Source: Mauremys mutica
Lineage: Eukaryota; Chordata; Testudines; Geoemydidae
DNA: 64,000 nt
NCBI RefSeq assembly: GCF_020497125.1
Contig: NC_059074.1
Coordinates: forward strand, 191,203,415-191,267,414
Direction of reading: 5' to 3'
The notes under the pieces are model-generated. The model saw nothing but the letters and a program-made list of their open reading frames with translations. It had not been told where the DNA came from and searched no databases. A program made the position numbers and the translations under genes. Shown piece by piece: positions 41,844 through 53,450 of this stretch. The stretch's first letter is position 1. Each line of letters opens with the position of its first letter.

Positions 41844-42330
41844 GAAGAACATGAATAGGTTTAGCTAGAAATACAGGGCTAGATCGTCAGCTATGTTGAT
41901 TTACACCAGCCAAGGATCTGGACCTTAGACTTTATAGTGCTAATCTCAAGTATCCCAAGCCATCAATCCTTCTGAGATTTGTCTGTCACTAGTAAGTTCG
42001 CAAACATTTTGAAGCAAAGTGCTCATTTACATTTGCTTTAAAACCTTGCAAACTCCACTGACACTATGCACATTTAAAATTTTGTTTAAATGCACAAGTT
42101 TTACAGGAAAAATCCAGGTGTGTAGCAGACCTCCTACAAGCATAGCTCCCATGGGACCCTAGGTTTAGCACCTCCTGGCTAATGAACCCAAGTCTATTTA
42201 AATAAACAACCCTTTCCCGTCCCCCCAAGAGCACATCTCATTCTAGCCTTTCTTCCTTATCTCTGTAGTAGGCCAATCATTAGTAACCTCCTAGAGGGAG
42301 GGGAAGGACTAGCTTTAATTACCATTCTGC
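41844..42330. other. Mostly unassigned; short MITE fragment at 41876-41926
   Basis: 41876-41926 has 'agggctagatcgtcagctat' and 'caccagccaaggatctgg', one more fragment of the small palindromic MITE group. The rest shows nothing supportable. Confidence 0.45.
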
Positions 42331-42338
42331 TTCATATA

Positions 42339-42513
42339 CAGGGCCACCAAGAGCAGGTTCAGGCCCCGGTGAAAATTTTTTTTCAGGCCCCCCAGCAAGG
42401 GCAGACTGGCTAAACAGGGCCGATGAAGCTGGGGAATCTGGGCCCCGGGCCCCCTTCCGGACCGCCGGGCCCCGGTAATTTGTACCAGCTTCCCCTCCCT
42501 CTCGTTGGCCCTG
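42339..42513. mobile_element. 175-bp hAT MITE with perfect 8-bp target duplication
   Basis: It starts CAGGGCCACCAAGAGC and ends CTCTCGTTGGCCCTG. The flanks are identical TTCATATA at 42331-42338 and 42514-42521. The interior has 'gggccccgggccccc' and 'cgccgggccccgg' with a T-rich run. It has no coding content. This is a different family from 8848-9018, as the inner ends differ. Confidence 0.93.
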
Positions 42514-42521
42514 TTCATATA

Positions 42522-44828
42522 GAGCCTTTTTTCAAGTGTTATTAATGTTTCAGCAATAGTTTCCAACATTTCATTAGTTATTTGTGACCCTGTTCAGTTC
42601 CTTGCTGCTGGACCGAATTAATTAAATGCACATAAAGACATGAGGAAAATCTAATGACCAGAACAGGTTGATTAAAAAAAAAGATTTGGAGAATTCAGGG
42701 AATTGAGCAGAGCAGTTCTTAGCAACTGACATTTAGAACAAGCTCCAATGCACAAAATGAAAGAGCTCTCCCAGCTCTTAGTTCAGTGTAGGTGTGAATG
42801 ATGGAGGCGTGACAAATGGGAAATAATTTGGTCTGTTGGTATCCTTAAATGATCTATGTGAACTTATAAAATTTTCCAGGTTGGATTTAGATTAAAAAGC
42901 AGCAACGTGTATGTAAATGTAAAATTTATGTGTATTATGCTGGAAATTTAGAAGCAGCATGTTCCTTTAACGGGCATCATCTTATTTATGTGCTACCTAT
43001 GGGAAGAATGTAAGATGGAATAATAATTGCCTAGTGCTTTTTTATGACTATATCATAAGGAGATTGCATATTTATTATGTATAGAACGTGTGTTGTTACT
43101 GTAGGAAATCAATCAGAAAGCTAGTATTCTAAATGGAGTCACAGCGGAGAGGATATGAAACTATAATCAGACTGTGAAAATTTAATTGTGGTGGAATGTG
43201 ATAGGGGATCAGATGGGAACTTCAATCACCGCTGCTGGATGTTGGGTTAGATACTTTTGTTCTGGGAAAGAATAAAGCTTTGCAAGAGCTGATATTAACA
43301 TCAAGGTTTTCATTGTCTGGGCAGAGATAGGGATATTACATACAAGAGAAGCGGCAAAGGAGCAGAATTAGTTAGCTAGTGTGTTACTATTGTGCAGTGC
43401 AGAGAGGTGTATTTTAATAAAGGAAGTAGGAAGCAGTAACTTTGTTATCAAGGTGCTGTTTGGTAATTGTGATGGATCGTGCAGTATTGGAAAAGTAGTG
43501 CTGTAAAACACAGTGTTGTAAAGGGGCTGGGGACTCATTGATCAGGTGCTGGGGTCAGAACATGGACCATTGTTTCCATTATTATTATTTGTATTACCAT
43601 AGCACCTAGAAGCCCTAGTCATGGGCCAGGACCTCATTGTGCTAGTCATAGTACAAACTCCGAACATTGTGAGTGATGCTGTGTCCAACTTTTGGTGAGC
43701 TGATTTAGGGCGAAATGGATGGAATTATCTGGCTGGAAAATCTTCTTGTGTGTAAGAGAAGCAGGGGGAAATAATTTTGCTCCTCTCAGAATTCGGTTCC
43801 TAGTGCAAGGGATTAAATGTTGATGGGCCAAAAAGGCTTCCAAGTTTGGGGACAAAAAAAGGCAGCGGTATAGGCTAAAAAAAAGTGGTTTTGAGCTGCT
43901 CCCTCTGTGCCTGGAGTTGGGTTACTTGATAAAAAAAAAGTTGTATGTGTGACTTTGGGGACAAGAGGTAGTTAAACTAGTTTTGCCCCTTCTTCTGAGT
44001 TCCTTCTGCTGAGCTGTGGCAGATGTCCAAAGCCTTGTGGGTTGGCTTCCCAGTGGTCCAAATTTTCCAACAAGAGTGCAATGGATGCCTTATAAAAATA
44101 TTGTACCCCTACTCTTCCTGCATTTGAGTATACAAATAGGCTGTACATTAAGTCCTTAGAGCAAGGAGCTAAGAGCCAGAGACCTGGCTGAGTCTGACAC
44201 TGACTCTGAGCAAATTTCTACATACCTCCCTCACTGAAGGGAAGATCTAAGTATCTTTGCCATAAGATTTGTATGAACAGTTCTATTTAACTGTTTATCT
44301 AAGCTGTTAGCAAGCAGGGAAATGGAGAATTAAAGAATGGTACATATTAAGAAATCTAATTTCAGCAAAATTATGTATTGCAATACATTAAGATCCACCT
44401 ATTCAGAGACTGGATCAGACAAGTTAATGACATTACAGAGATGGGGAGGTTAATGACCAGTCTCCATTTGCAGGGGAAAGCATTGAGCACAAGGACTTTC
44501 TGGTATACCTCCAACTCAAGAACAGTTTTAAGAGAGACTAAGTGCATGTTCTTGTCCTTTAGCTTCTCATTATCCAGAACTGAGACCTGTATACATAATC
44601 GTGTGGAGAAACTATGTACTCACCAGCAGATTTACTGTGTTATTTTCTTCACTGTGGTGGGGCAGATCCCCACCCCGGGCAGGAAGAGGTTAAAGAGCTC
44701 CTCTAAGCAAAATCAGCCACAATTAGTGCACATGTGCAGCTTGTCAAGCCTGGAGAAGGACAGGTCTTTAAAAAAGAGGATCCCTGTTCAATGCAGGGTG
44801 GCAGGCTGAAGGAGCCTGGGTGTAAATC
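42522..44828. other. No gene seen; repeat fragment at 43573-43650
   Basis: 43573-43650 carries 'ttattatttgtattaccata' and 'agaagccctagtcatgggcc', a dispersed sequence I recall as MIR-related in reptiles. The rest is AT-rich and unassigned. The 143-residue frame at 44378-44809 has no recognisable motif. Confidence 0.4.
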
Positions 44829-47107
44829 CAGAGCTGTAACTAGGCATTTTAGTGTCCTGGGCGAGCAAGCCTATTTGTGCCCCCTGCTGCTTCTTTTTAG
44901 ATGACATGAGTTAGGCTGTTATAGAGTAATGATAATGCATTTATTTTTGCGTACCGGTACGTACACAATAAAAGATACTGTACGATTCTTGTAGGTGCCA
45001 CATTAATTTTCACACAATCCTTTAACATCCCTATAGTATACTCCTATATAACCTTTAAGCAAACTCATTGATAGGCACTGAAAAAAAAACATGGATTAAA
45101 AAGAATAGTAACATATATACGGATACTGCAATGACTTAATTCCATGAAAGACGTAAAATTGCATTTCTGTATATTAAAAAAATGATACTGGTGATTTTCC
45201 ATCACCCCACAGTGAGACTGTGGCTAGAATAAACAGCCACCTCTCTCAATGACACATCAGAGAATGAAAGGGACTCAAGAGTAAATAAAGAATGAATTTA
45301 TCCCACAGGTGAACTAACTAGCAACTGAATTACCAACATAGCATCTGACTCTGTATAAGCAGAAGCCACTCTTTCTCTGGTCTTTATATGAGGGAGACAG
45401 CCATTTTTTTGCGGGGGAGAGGAGAGATTCTAAGATTTCTGTTTTTTACCTTTTGCATTGTGATTTTATGTTTCTGCTGAATCCTGCCAAGCAATTGTGA
45501 TTATGTCCCTTTAAAGGTAAAGGATTATAGCAGCATGGCTTGTTAGTGTGGGAAGTATCATTCTGTTGGGGAAGCTATGTTGTGACAGCGGATTAAGAGG
45601 CATGATTCATCCTGAATCTTGGCAGGGGTTAGACTAGGTGACCCTTGCGGTCCCGTTTAACCCTATGGTTTTACGACATACGACTTCTGGCCAGGCGAGG
45701 CCCCTCAGACCTAAATGTGGAGACAGAAGAAAGTATGTGGCTGCGGTGATTGTGAAATCAGATAATGCCGTGCTTCAGTGTGAGACAATGCCAATGCCAT
45801 GGTTGTAGTGGCTACCTGGACATATCACCGAGGTGATGGCTTCAGTCTCATAGAGAAGCGTGTTAGGAACAGACTGGCTGGGTCACAGCTCAGAATGCTA
45901 CAAGCACAGGTCACAGTGCACATGCTTCTTCCCTAGTTCATATCTCACCAGAAGTCCCAATCCAGATCTGCACCCAATGCAGATTTCCCTATTGGTCTCG
46001 TCACCTGTACAGTAAATGGCCTGTATTTTTATCTGTCTGGTCACTACTGAAAGTTGTCACTAGCCCAAAATTAGAGGCCTTTTAAGAGAAAAGCCAACAT
46101 GTATTCAGCATCCTGGGCCAATCTGCCCTGAAGGCATCAGTTCCCTGATGTGTGAGTGCACCTTGCTGGCCAGTTAATGGAGCATTATAACAATGGATCA
46201 GAGGGAGACTCCTTATTCTGTTCTCTGTAATAATGGTTGAATCAGGCTGGGGTAGCAACAAGTCAGGGTAGGTCACAGTAACAGGAAAACACAGCTAAAG
46301 GAGGGAGCAGGGCGTGTTTTACCCCTACTGAGTGTTGACTAAGGCGGCCTGTGTTACTTGGGCAACGTTTTACTTTCTTTGTTTCTATTGTTGCTTCCCC
46401 TAACTGTAAATCACGAGCAGCCCCGAACTTCATTTCTCTTTTCTGAACACTTCTTCCTAAGCATGGAAGCCCCTCTGCCTCCCCACTCTATTTTTTGCAA
46501 ACAGGGCAGGTGGCTCATCCCATCGGGGTAACTATTACCCCCTCTGCCCCTCCCTGTGCTGGGGCTTTGCCCTCTGCCACCATCTGGCAGTGCCTCACCC
46601 CTGGGCTGAACCTCGGCTTCTACCCCTCTCCCCCAATTTTGCTCCTCAGCCCCACTCCTGCCCCTGCCTCTTGATCTTTGATCCCCTCGCGCAGTCAGAT
46701 TTCACCCCCTGCTCAGACCCTGCCCACCCGTCTGATTTCCCCCTTTGCCCCTTTAACCTTTTTAATCCCCAGCGAGGGCAGCAGCTTCAGCAGGTGATAC
46801 TGAGCAGCGAGCATGCTCAGTAGGAGCCAAGTTGCATTCAGTGCCCTGCCCGCTTGCTGCCCCTCCTGCTAGTGCAGGAGAGCCTGCTCTGGCCGGGGTC
46901 ACTGGGCCCGCAATCCGGGGTTGGGGTGGGGAGGCTGAGCACCCTGGTCTCTTGCCAGATGCTGCTGCCTGCACCTGATCTTGCGGGGTTGGGGTGGGGG
47001 GACTAATGCTGCTAAGCCTGATCCTGCCCACCACCCCATTTTTGCGCTCCCGGCAGCTCTGCACACTGGGCCGCTGCCCTGCTTGCCCTGCCCTGGTTAC
47101 AACCCTG
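44829..47107. mobile_element. 2.28-kb hAT-like element with near-perfect 8-bp duplication
   Basis: The left end CAGAGCTGTAACTAGG and the reverse complement of the right end, CAGGGTTGTAACCAGG, match at 13 of 16. The flanks are TGTAAATC (44821-44828) and TGTAACTC (47108-47115), seven of eight identical. Size and ends fit a decayed hAT of near-autonomous length. The middle is AT-rich with no hAT transposase I can recognise, and the right third is GC-rich. A CR1 tail lies inside at 45622-45681. It may be a non-autonomous relic that captured other DNA. Confidence 0.65.
45622..45681 (+). mobile_element. CR1-like 3' tail fragment
   Basis: 'ggggttagactaggtgaccc' then 'gtttaaccctatggttttac' is the terminal tail of CR1 or a CR1-tailed SINE. 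Only about 60 bases are recognisable. If it entered the hAT-like element, it is younger than that element. Confidence 0.7.
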
Positions 47108-47283
47108 TGTAACTCTGAGCTCTCTGATCGCTGTGGCTGGAGGCAGTGGGACCAGGCTGGGAGATTGTTGTATCAACCAGGCAAGGTACTAACAAACTTC
47201 AACAGGACTTTATTTTTAAAGTGGAAACCTCTTTACCAAGCTGCTGCTGCACCCTCTGTAACTCTCACTTTGAAGATACTCAA

Positions 47284-47361
47284 GCCAAGGATCTGGCTGT
47301 ATAAATCGATGCACTTCTAGTGCCTGGCTGTGGTGATTTACATCAGCTGAAGACCTAGGCC
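47284..47361. mobile_element. Short palindromic MITE
   Basis: 'ccaaggatctggctgtataa' at the left and 'gatttacatcagctgaagac' at the right form a diverged hairpin of the 26104 group. Confidence 0.5.
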
Positions 47362-47375
47362 TAGAATACACGTTC

Positions 47376-47402
47376 ACTAAAACAAACAAACAAACAAAAA
47401 CC
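47376..47402. repeat. AAAC microsatellite
   Basis: A short run of CAAA units (aaaacaaacaaacaaac...). It is simple sequence. Confidence 0.8.
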
Positions 47403-47846
47403 CATGAAACCAAACCAAACCAAAAATTCACACCAAAACACCAACTTGGCTGTTTAAGTTTTGGACCAGGTGAGAGAGAGAGAAAGAATTTAGCTGCATA
47501 AGTTAAAGGTTTTGCGATGACCCCATCATAGCTAGTGGACCTATTTTTTCCATTGGCTATTATTCAATTAACATGTTACCAAATGCTGCTCTGCAAACTG
47601 CAATGGGCACACGTGCTCTAAAAATGATGTCAAAGGACAATATATTATCTGTTGAAATATTTAAATTTGATTCTGCCAGTACAGCTAATTTAATACTGCT
47701 TTTTAATTTTTACATGTATTTATCTCAGGGGTGGTTTTAGGCAGATAGCCTGCATAGATTTGAGCAAATTCAATTTTCTTTTCTTTCCTTCTACTGAGTG
47801 CCCTTTTGGTTCAATGAAAAGGGGCCAGAAAAAGAAAATACTATAG
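47403..47846. other. No gene seen
   Basis: Unassigned DNA between the microsatellite and the next element. No supported feature. Confidence 0.4.
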
Positions 47847-48000
47847 CAGTGGTCCCCAAACTGTGGGGCACACAGAGGAATGTTTGGGGGGATGTGTGGC
47901 AGGGGCTAGGCCAGCTCTCCATGGGGAGTGCGAAGGAGCATAACACTTCCAGCCCCGCTCTGTCCCCCGACCAGCTCTGTCCCCAACCTCACTCCTCCCC
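47847..48000. mobile_element. hAT left end, cut off by CR1
   Basis: It begins CAGTGGTCCCCAAACTGTGG, a classic hAT-like terminus. About 150 GC-rich bases follow and then CR1 starts. No right end is seen beyond the CR1, so the element is truncated. A 150-residue frame spanning 47798-48250 joins the two by chance. Confidence 0.7.
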
Positions 48001-48002
48001 CA

Positions 48003-49897
48003 AAGACTCAAAAACTAAAAGCAAAAAATTTAAGTACATCAGAATCAGGAAACCTGCTAAACAATTGGTGAGTCCACTGGTCCGTCAAGGTGCTAAAGGA
48101 GTATTCAAAGAAGATAAGGCCATTGTGGAGAAACCAAATGAATTCTTTGCAGCTGTCTTCACTGCAGAGGATGGGAGGGAGATTCCCATACCTGACCCAC
48201 TCTTTTCGGGTGACAAATCTGCGGAAATGTCAATATTGAGGTGTCAGTAGAGGAGGTTTTGGAAGAAATTGATAAATTAAACAGTAATAAGTCACCAGGA
48301 CCAGATGGTATTCACCCAAGAGTTCTGAAGGAATTCAAATATGAAATTGCCGAACTAATAACTGTGGTATGTAACCTATCATTTAAATCAGCTTCTGTAC
48401 AGATGATTGGAGGATAGCTAATATGATGCCAATTTTTAAAAAGGCTCCAGAGGCAATCCTGGCAATTATAGGTCGATAAGCTTAACTTCAGTATCAGGCA
48501 AATTGGTTGAAACTAAAGAACAGAATAATCAGACACATAGATGAACATGGTTTGTTGCGAAGCATTAACATGGCTTTTGTGAAGGGAAATCATGCCTCAC
48601 AAATCTATTAGAATTCTTTTTTGGGATCAACAAACATGTGGACTAGGGTGATCCAGTGGATATAGATACAGTGTACTTAGACTTTCAGAAAGCCTTTGAC
48701 AAAGCCCCTCACCAAAGGCTCTTAAGTAAAATAAGAGGGAAGGTCCTCTCATGGATCAATAACTGTTTAAAAGATAGGAAACAAAGGGTAGGAATAAATT
48801 ATTAGTTTTCAGAACGGAGAGAGGTGAATAGTGGTGTCCCCCAGTAGTCTGTACTGGGCGCATTGCTGTTCAATATATTCATAAATGATCTGGAAAAAGA
48901 GGTAAACAATAAGGTGGCAAAATTTGCAGACAATACAAAAATTACTCAAGATAGTTAAGTCCAAATCAGACTGTGAAGAGTTACAAAGGGATCTCACAAA
49001 ACTGCATGATAAATGCAAAGTAATGCACACTGGAAAACATAATCCCAACAAATGATGGGTTCTAAATTAGCTGTTACCACTCAAGAAAGAGATCTTGGAG
49101 TTATCATGGACAGTTCTCTGAAAGCATCTGCTCAGTGCAACAGTCTAAAAAGCTAACAGAATGTTAGGAACCATTAGGAAAGGGATAGATAATAAGACAA
49201 AATATCATAATGCCGCTATATAAATCCATGGTACGCTTGCATCTTAAATACTGTATGCAGATTTGGTCACCCCATCTCAAAAAAGATATTAAAATTGGAA
49301 AAGGTGCAGAGAAGGGCAACAAAAATGACTAGGGATATGGAACAGCTTCCATATGAGGAGAGATTAAAAAGGCTGGGACTTTTTAGCTTGTAAAAGAGAC
49401 AACTAAGAGGGGATATGAAAGAGGTCTATAAAATCTTGAGAGGTGAGGATAAAGTGAAGAAGGAAATGTTATTTACTCCTTCACATAACATAATAACTAG
49501 GGGTCACCTAATGAAATTAATAGGCATCAGGCTTAAAACAAACAAAAGGAAGTATTTCTTCACACAACACATAGTCAACCTGTGGAACTAGTTGCCAGGG
49601 GATGTTGTGAAGGCCAAAAGTATAACAGGATTCAAAAAAGAATTAGATACATTCATGGAGGATAGGTCCATCAATGGCTATTAGCCAGGATGGGCAGGGA
49701 AACAACACCATGCTCCGAGTGTCCCTAGCCTCTGTTTGCCAGAAGCTGGGAGTGGATGACAGAGGATTGGTCACTTGATGATTGCCCTGTTCTGTTCATT
49801 CCCTCTGAAGCACCTGGCATTGGCCACTGTTGGAAGACAGGATACGGGGCTACATGGACTAATGGTCCAACCCAGTATGGGTGTTCTTCTGTTCTAG
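48003..49897 (+). mobile_element. CR1 LINE, longest copy, reverse transcriptase to 3' end
   Basis: ORF2 begins inside the endonuclease-RT linker and has EKPNEFFAAVFTAEDG at about 48127-48176. Reverse transcriptase follows. YLDFQKAFDKAPHQRLLSK occurs at about 48674, with motif A intact. GVPQ* has a stop codon at 48845-48847 in place of the glycine codon of GVPQG. FADN stands where the catalytic FADD should be (about 48922-48934). It then runs into the CR1 3' untranslated region and ends CAGTATGGGTGTTCTTCTG. The element is 5'-truncated and dead. It shares the young-type tail with 7646-7926. Confidence 0.95.
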
Positions 49898-50546
49898 GTT
49901 GGTGGCTGCCTACCTTCCCTCCTTCATGGACCATTCTGGGGTTTAAGTGGTAGATAGCCCCCGCCCCATACATAGAGGGAGGCAACAGTGTGCATGCCCA
50001 GAGGCAGAAACATAGGCTCCTAGGGAACTTTTACTTAGAAAACTTAGGTGCTGAGTGTGTTTAAGCACCTGCAGGGTTAGGTGGCACCAGAGCAGGGTTT
50101 TGTGGATCACAGTGGTGCCTAAAATTGGGACTTAGGCATCTAAGTCTGGGGTTTAGGTGCTCAAGTACCATCATAGATCTGGGTCCAGGTGTTTATAGGA
50201 GAGTTCTGTTTAATACTTCATAACAGCAACCCTTAAACCTGTAAAAGTGTTACAGTCCTAAGCCTCCAGGGTGTAAGGGAAAACAGGACAAATACCTTCT
50301 TCATTTGTTCTAATTTTTCCCAATGCCAATCCTAGCTGCTTTAGCTAATGGGGATCTGAAGCCCCATCGCAAAATTGAATTTTCCTGTGTATCTTCTGTT
50401 TAACCTATAACATTTCCCTGATAGCTCACAACAAATGACAAGTGTTCATGAAAAGGAAGTTTTGTGTATACATGATTAAACAATACATATATTTTGGAAG
50501 GGTACAAGCAATTGAGCCCACTTTAATTTATTCTTAAAGAAGGATT
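49898..50546. other. Mostly unassigned; fragment of the 14/55067 element family at 50030-50190
   Basis: 50030-50190 has 'cttaggtgctgagtgtg', 'ggtgcctaaaattgggac' and 'ttaggcatctaagtctgggg', motifs of the dispersed family with terminal tRNA-like arms. No gene is visible. Confidence 0.45.
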
Positions 50547-50726
50547 TCATAGACTATCAGGGTTAGAAGGGACCTCAGGAGGTCATCTAGTCCAACCCCC
50601 CTGCTCAAAGCAGGACCAAACCACAGGCAGATTTTTGCCCCAGATCCCTAAATGGTCCCCTTAAGGATTGCACTCACAACCCTGGGTTTAGGAGAGTAAT
50701 GCTCAAACCACTGAGCTATTCCCTCT
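50547..50726 (-). mobile_element. Cry-type tRNA-derived SINE
   Basis: On the minus strand the element begins with an A box in 'aatagctcagtggtttgagc' (50720 down to 50701). A B box follows, 'ggttgtgagtgcaatcc' (50681-50665), then a unique body, and it ends with a CR1-like tail 'gtcccttctaaccctgatag' (50568 down to 50549). A tRNA-related head with a CR1-like tail is the known layout of the Cry SINE family of cryptodiran turtles, which is thought to use CR1 enzymes. This copy is nearly complete. The B box has one change from the canonical GGTTCRANNCC. Confidence 0.88.
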
Positions 50727-51485
50727 CTTGCATCTTGCTGCTGTTAACATGAGCATCAGCACTACTCTGAGAGGTTGCCTTCAAGGAAGCACACACCAAG
50801 ATAGTGCACTAAGACTGAATCCAATTCCCACTGAAATCAATGGGCAGAAGACTCCTACTGACTTGGATTGGATTCTTATGGAACAAGTTTACAAAAGAGA
50901 GTACCAAGGTACTGTTGAACAACCAGTAGCTAAGAACAGCTAAAAGTAGCAGTTCATATTCTATTCTCTCTCTTTTAAGTGAATTTAGTCCCAGTGAAAG
51001 GTGCTGAATTGAAAATCCTGGAGAACAAAGTCCTCCATGTGTCCCCAGAACAGGCAGAGGCAAAGTTAGTGAAAATCTCCCCATAGTGCCCTACCAATGT
51101 GCTTCAACCCTGACACAGAGAGACACCCTCTGAAGGGTGAGAAGGTGATTAAGTCTCTATATACAGTCAGACTTGGCTGTCTAATGGAGATTGCCAGCAA
51201 ATTTGCCAATTGTGGTATTATTGTGGGTGAAGGTTGATTCTGAGCCCTCAGCTGAAGCCCACAACAAAGCAGACTGAGACAGACTAATTTTTCACTGCTC
51301 TCAGATAGCAGTGACTTTCAATCACTGCTGATATAGGATGGATTCAAACCTGCAGCTTGAAGGTTTCACTGTTCTATTACCAGCCTTCTGTGTTATCTAG
51401 TCTACCCTGTATTTCTACAGCCTGGTTTTAATTGTTACCACAAATGGGATATCCTGATTAGTAATAGGAAGTAATTCCATGATCA
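50727..51485. other. No gene seen
   Basis: Unassigned DNA. Frames of 71 and 91 residues lack any motif. Confidence 0.4.
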
Positions 51486-51608
51486 TGTAGTGAGGTGGTG
51501 TGGCATCCCTCTGACCCAGAAGGGGAGGAACCACCCTCTGTGCCTAGGTGGGTGGACCCAGACTCAGCTCACCTCTCTAACCATAAGTGGACAGGCAGGA
51601 CAGGAAGT

Positions 51609-51616
51609 ATAAAAGG
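51609..51616 (+). promoter_or_regulatory. TATA box in the LTR-like element
   Basis: TATAAAAG lies about 120 bases from the presumed LTR start, a usual U3 position. The sequence is otherwise unremarkable. Confidence 0.5.
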
Positions 51617-51783
51617 CGGAGCCTTTAGCTCACTGGTGTTGGAGACAATGAGGGAGATAGACATATCCTGCTTGTTCCAAGCTACTGAGCCCAGAGATGC
51701 CCTGCTCATGGAGGAATCTGTGTCTGCAGGGGAGCTGCTGGCCACCTAACCTGGGGAGATGGAAGGCACCTCTTTGATCCAGG

Positions 51784-51974
51784 TACACCTCTACCCTGAT
51801 ATAATGTGACCTGATATAACATGATTTTGGATATAATGTGGTAAAGCAGTGCTTGGGCGGGGGGGGGGGGGCTGTGCACTCTGGTGGATCAAAGCAAGTT
51901 GGTTTCACCTATAATGTGGTAAGATTTTTTTTTTTTGGATCCTGAGGACAGTGTTATATTGGGGTAGAGGTGTA
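51784..51974 (-). mobile_element. TA-flanked MITE, 'tacacctctacc' family, copy 1
   Basis: It opens TACACCTCTACCCTGATATA and closes 'tattggggtagaggtgta'. It has TA at each end. A G-run of about 12 and a T-run of about 12 lie in the middle. The other copy (61489-61679) is the same length and in opposite orientation. It lies inside the LTR-like element, so it is the younger of the two. Confidence 0.85.
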
Positions 51975-52511
51975 CATCCTGAAGGGCGGGTAAGAAGTGA
52001 CCCAGGGGAGCTCACTCCAGTCTGGGTCTTGTGCTGCCTAAAAAATGGCCAATGTATTGTAGCTGGATACCCTGCTGACCCAGTGGTGGGTCACTCTGCC
52101 ACTGTTAGGGTCCTGGGCTGGGACCTGGTGGAGCTGGATGGGCCCAGGTCCCCTACTCCCTGCCACCCCACCCTTGGGGTAGCAGCCTTCCCAGTGTAGG
52201 CCAGGAGGCTGGTGTTAGCCTACTGCCTGCCAGAGCTAGGATGACAGGCTACTTGCTAGCTCTGTCCTGCTTCAGGTCTGAGTTCACAGACTGCTTGTTA
52301 GCTCTTCCTTGGCCTATGGGCCAGAGCCTAAGGACTCCTTGGTGCCCCTGCTCCTGTCTAAGGGCCAGAGCTGGTAGGCTGTTGCAGTTCAGCTCTATTA
52401 GAACAGTTGGGATGTTAACACCTGGTCTGCTAATCCTCCCTGATACTAGTCAGTGATCTCAGTGACTTAGTGAGGCAGTGTGGCCTCCCTCTGACCAAGA
52501 AGAGGAGGGAT

Positions 52512-53255
52512 GTCTGCAACACCGCTACAATCACAAGATGGAACTTCAAAAGTTCTGGCTTCTGAGGCCACAAGGAATATCCAGTAGAGGCCTAGTGAAT
52601 TGCCTGTTCATAGCATTATGAACCGTTAAGGACCTATGATGAGAGAAGACAGGCTGAGTACACTGGGCCACAGCCATTCAGAGGCATTGAATGTATGTAA
52701 AAACTTCAAAATTAACCCAAAAGCCTACAGGAAATCATTTGGTGTCAGGAATATGATATGGGAAGAATATGCTGAGACAGCCAAACACCGGTAAGGAGTT
52801 GAACTGAAGCACTCTGAGTCAGTGCATCTAAGGACTAACACCATTAGGAACTCCAGGGAAATAAAGAACTACAATAACTCTGCCTTGAAAGAACAATGGC
52901 ACTTACCAGCAATCTAAGTCCTTTATGCTGAGCAGCACTTCTTCCAGTCAACATTATGAATGGATAAAATTATGCTTTACAAATTGTTCTATAGAGTGTT
53001 ATCCATTTAAACAGATACCACGCTCCAGGTATTAGATTGCGTCACTGTTTATTTCCACCTACGTGTAACTCGTATAAATGAGGAAATATTTGTTTTTATA
53101 GTGGAATCTGGGGATGGGCTTTTAGGCGAACTGATATACCAGGGAATCTTTTATGTTAGCCACTCTGTATTTTACAAAACTTTGCCAGCTCCCATAAATA
53201 TTCTGCAGGTCATGGTTTCTGTAAATTCTAGGAAACGCCTCATTTGGATGTGATG
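52512..53255. other. No gene seen
   Basis: Unassigned DNA with no coding support. Confidence 0.4.
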
Positions 53256-53445
53256 GGCTGAAGGATGATTCCGAGGTTAGGGTTCTGGACTAAAGTTCTA
53301 GGTACTGGTCTAGCTTTGCCACAGACTTCCAATGTAACTTTGGGCAATTCACTTTATCTTTCTGTGCCTCACTTATGCATCTGTGAAATAGTGATAATAC
53401 TTTTCTCCCTCACTAAGGGTGCTGTGAGGATAAATGTATTTTTAT
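53256..53445 (+). mobile_element. MIR-like SINE
   Basis: 'ctagctttgccacagacttcc' then 'ctttgggcaattcactttat', 'ctgtgcctcacttatgcatc' and 'gtgctgtgaggataaatgta' follow the MIR order in forward orientation. It runs from the tRNA-related part through the core. Confidence 0.8.
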
Positions 53446-53450
53446 TAATA

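Larger units (their letters stand above)
51486..52511 (+). mobile_element. LTR-like element with a repeated left end
   Basis: The left end reads TGTAGTGAGGTGGTGTGGC and a TATAAAAGG box follows at 51609. The motif 'tagtgaggNNgtgtggc', plus the next 25 bases, returns at 52468-52511 with only a few changes. I read this as two LTR starts, the second truncated, with degenerate sequence between; a tandem duplication would look alike. A small TA-flanked element is nested at 51784-51974. No gag or pol is recognisable. Confidence 0.55.

Noticed and set aside
47798..48250. A 150-residue gene with a start in its own promoter context
   Set aside because: It is a chance fusion across a hAT end and the 5'-truncated CR1.
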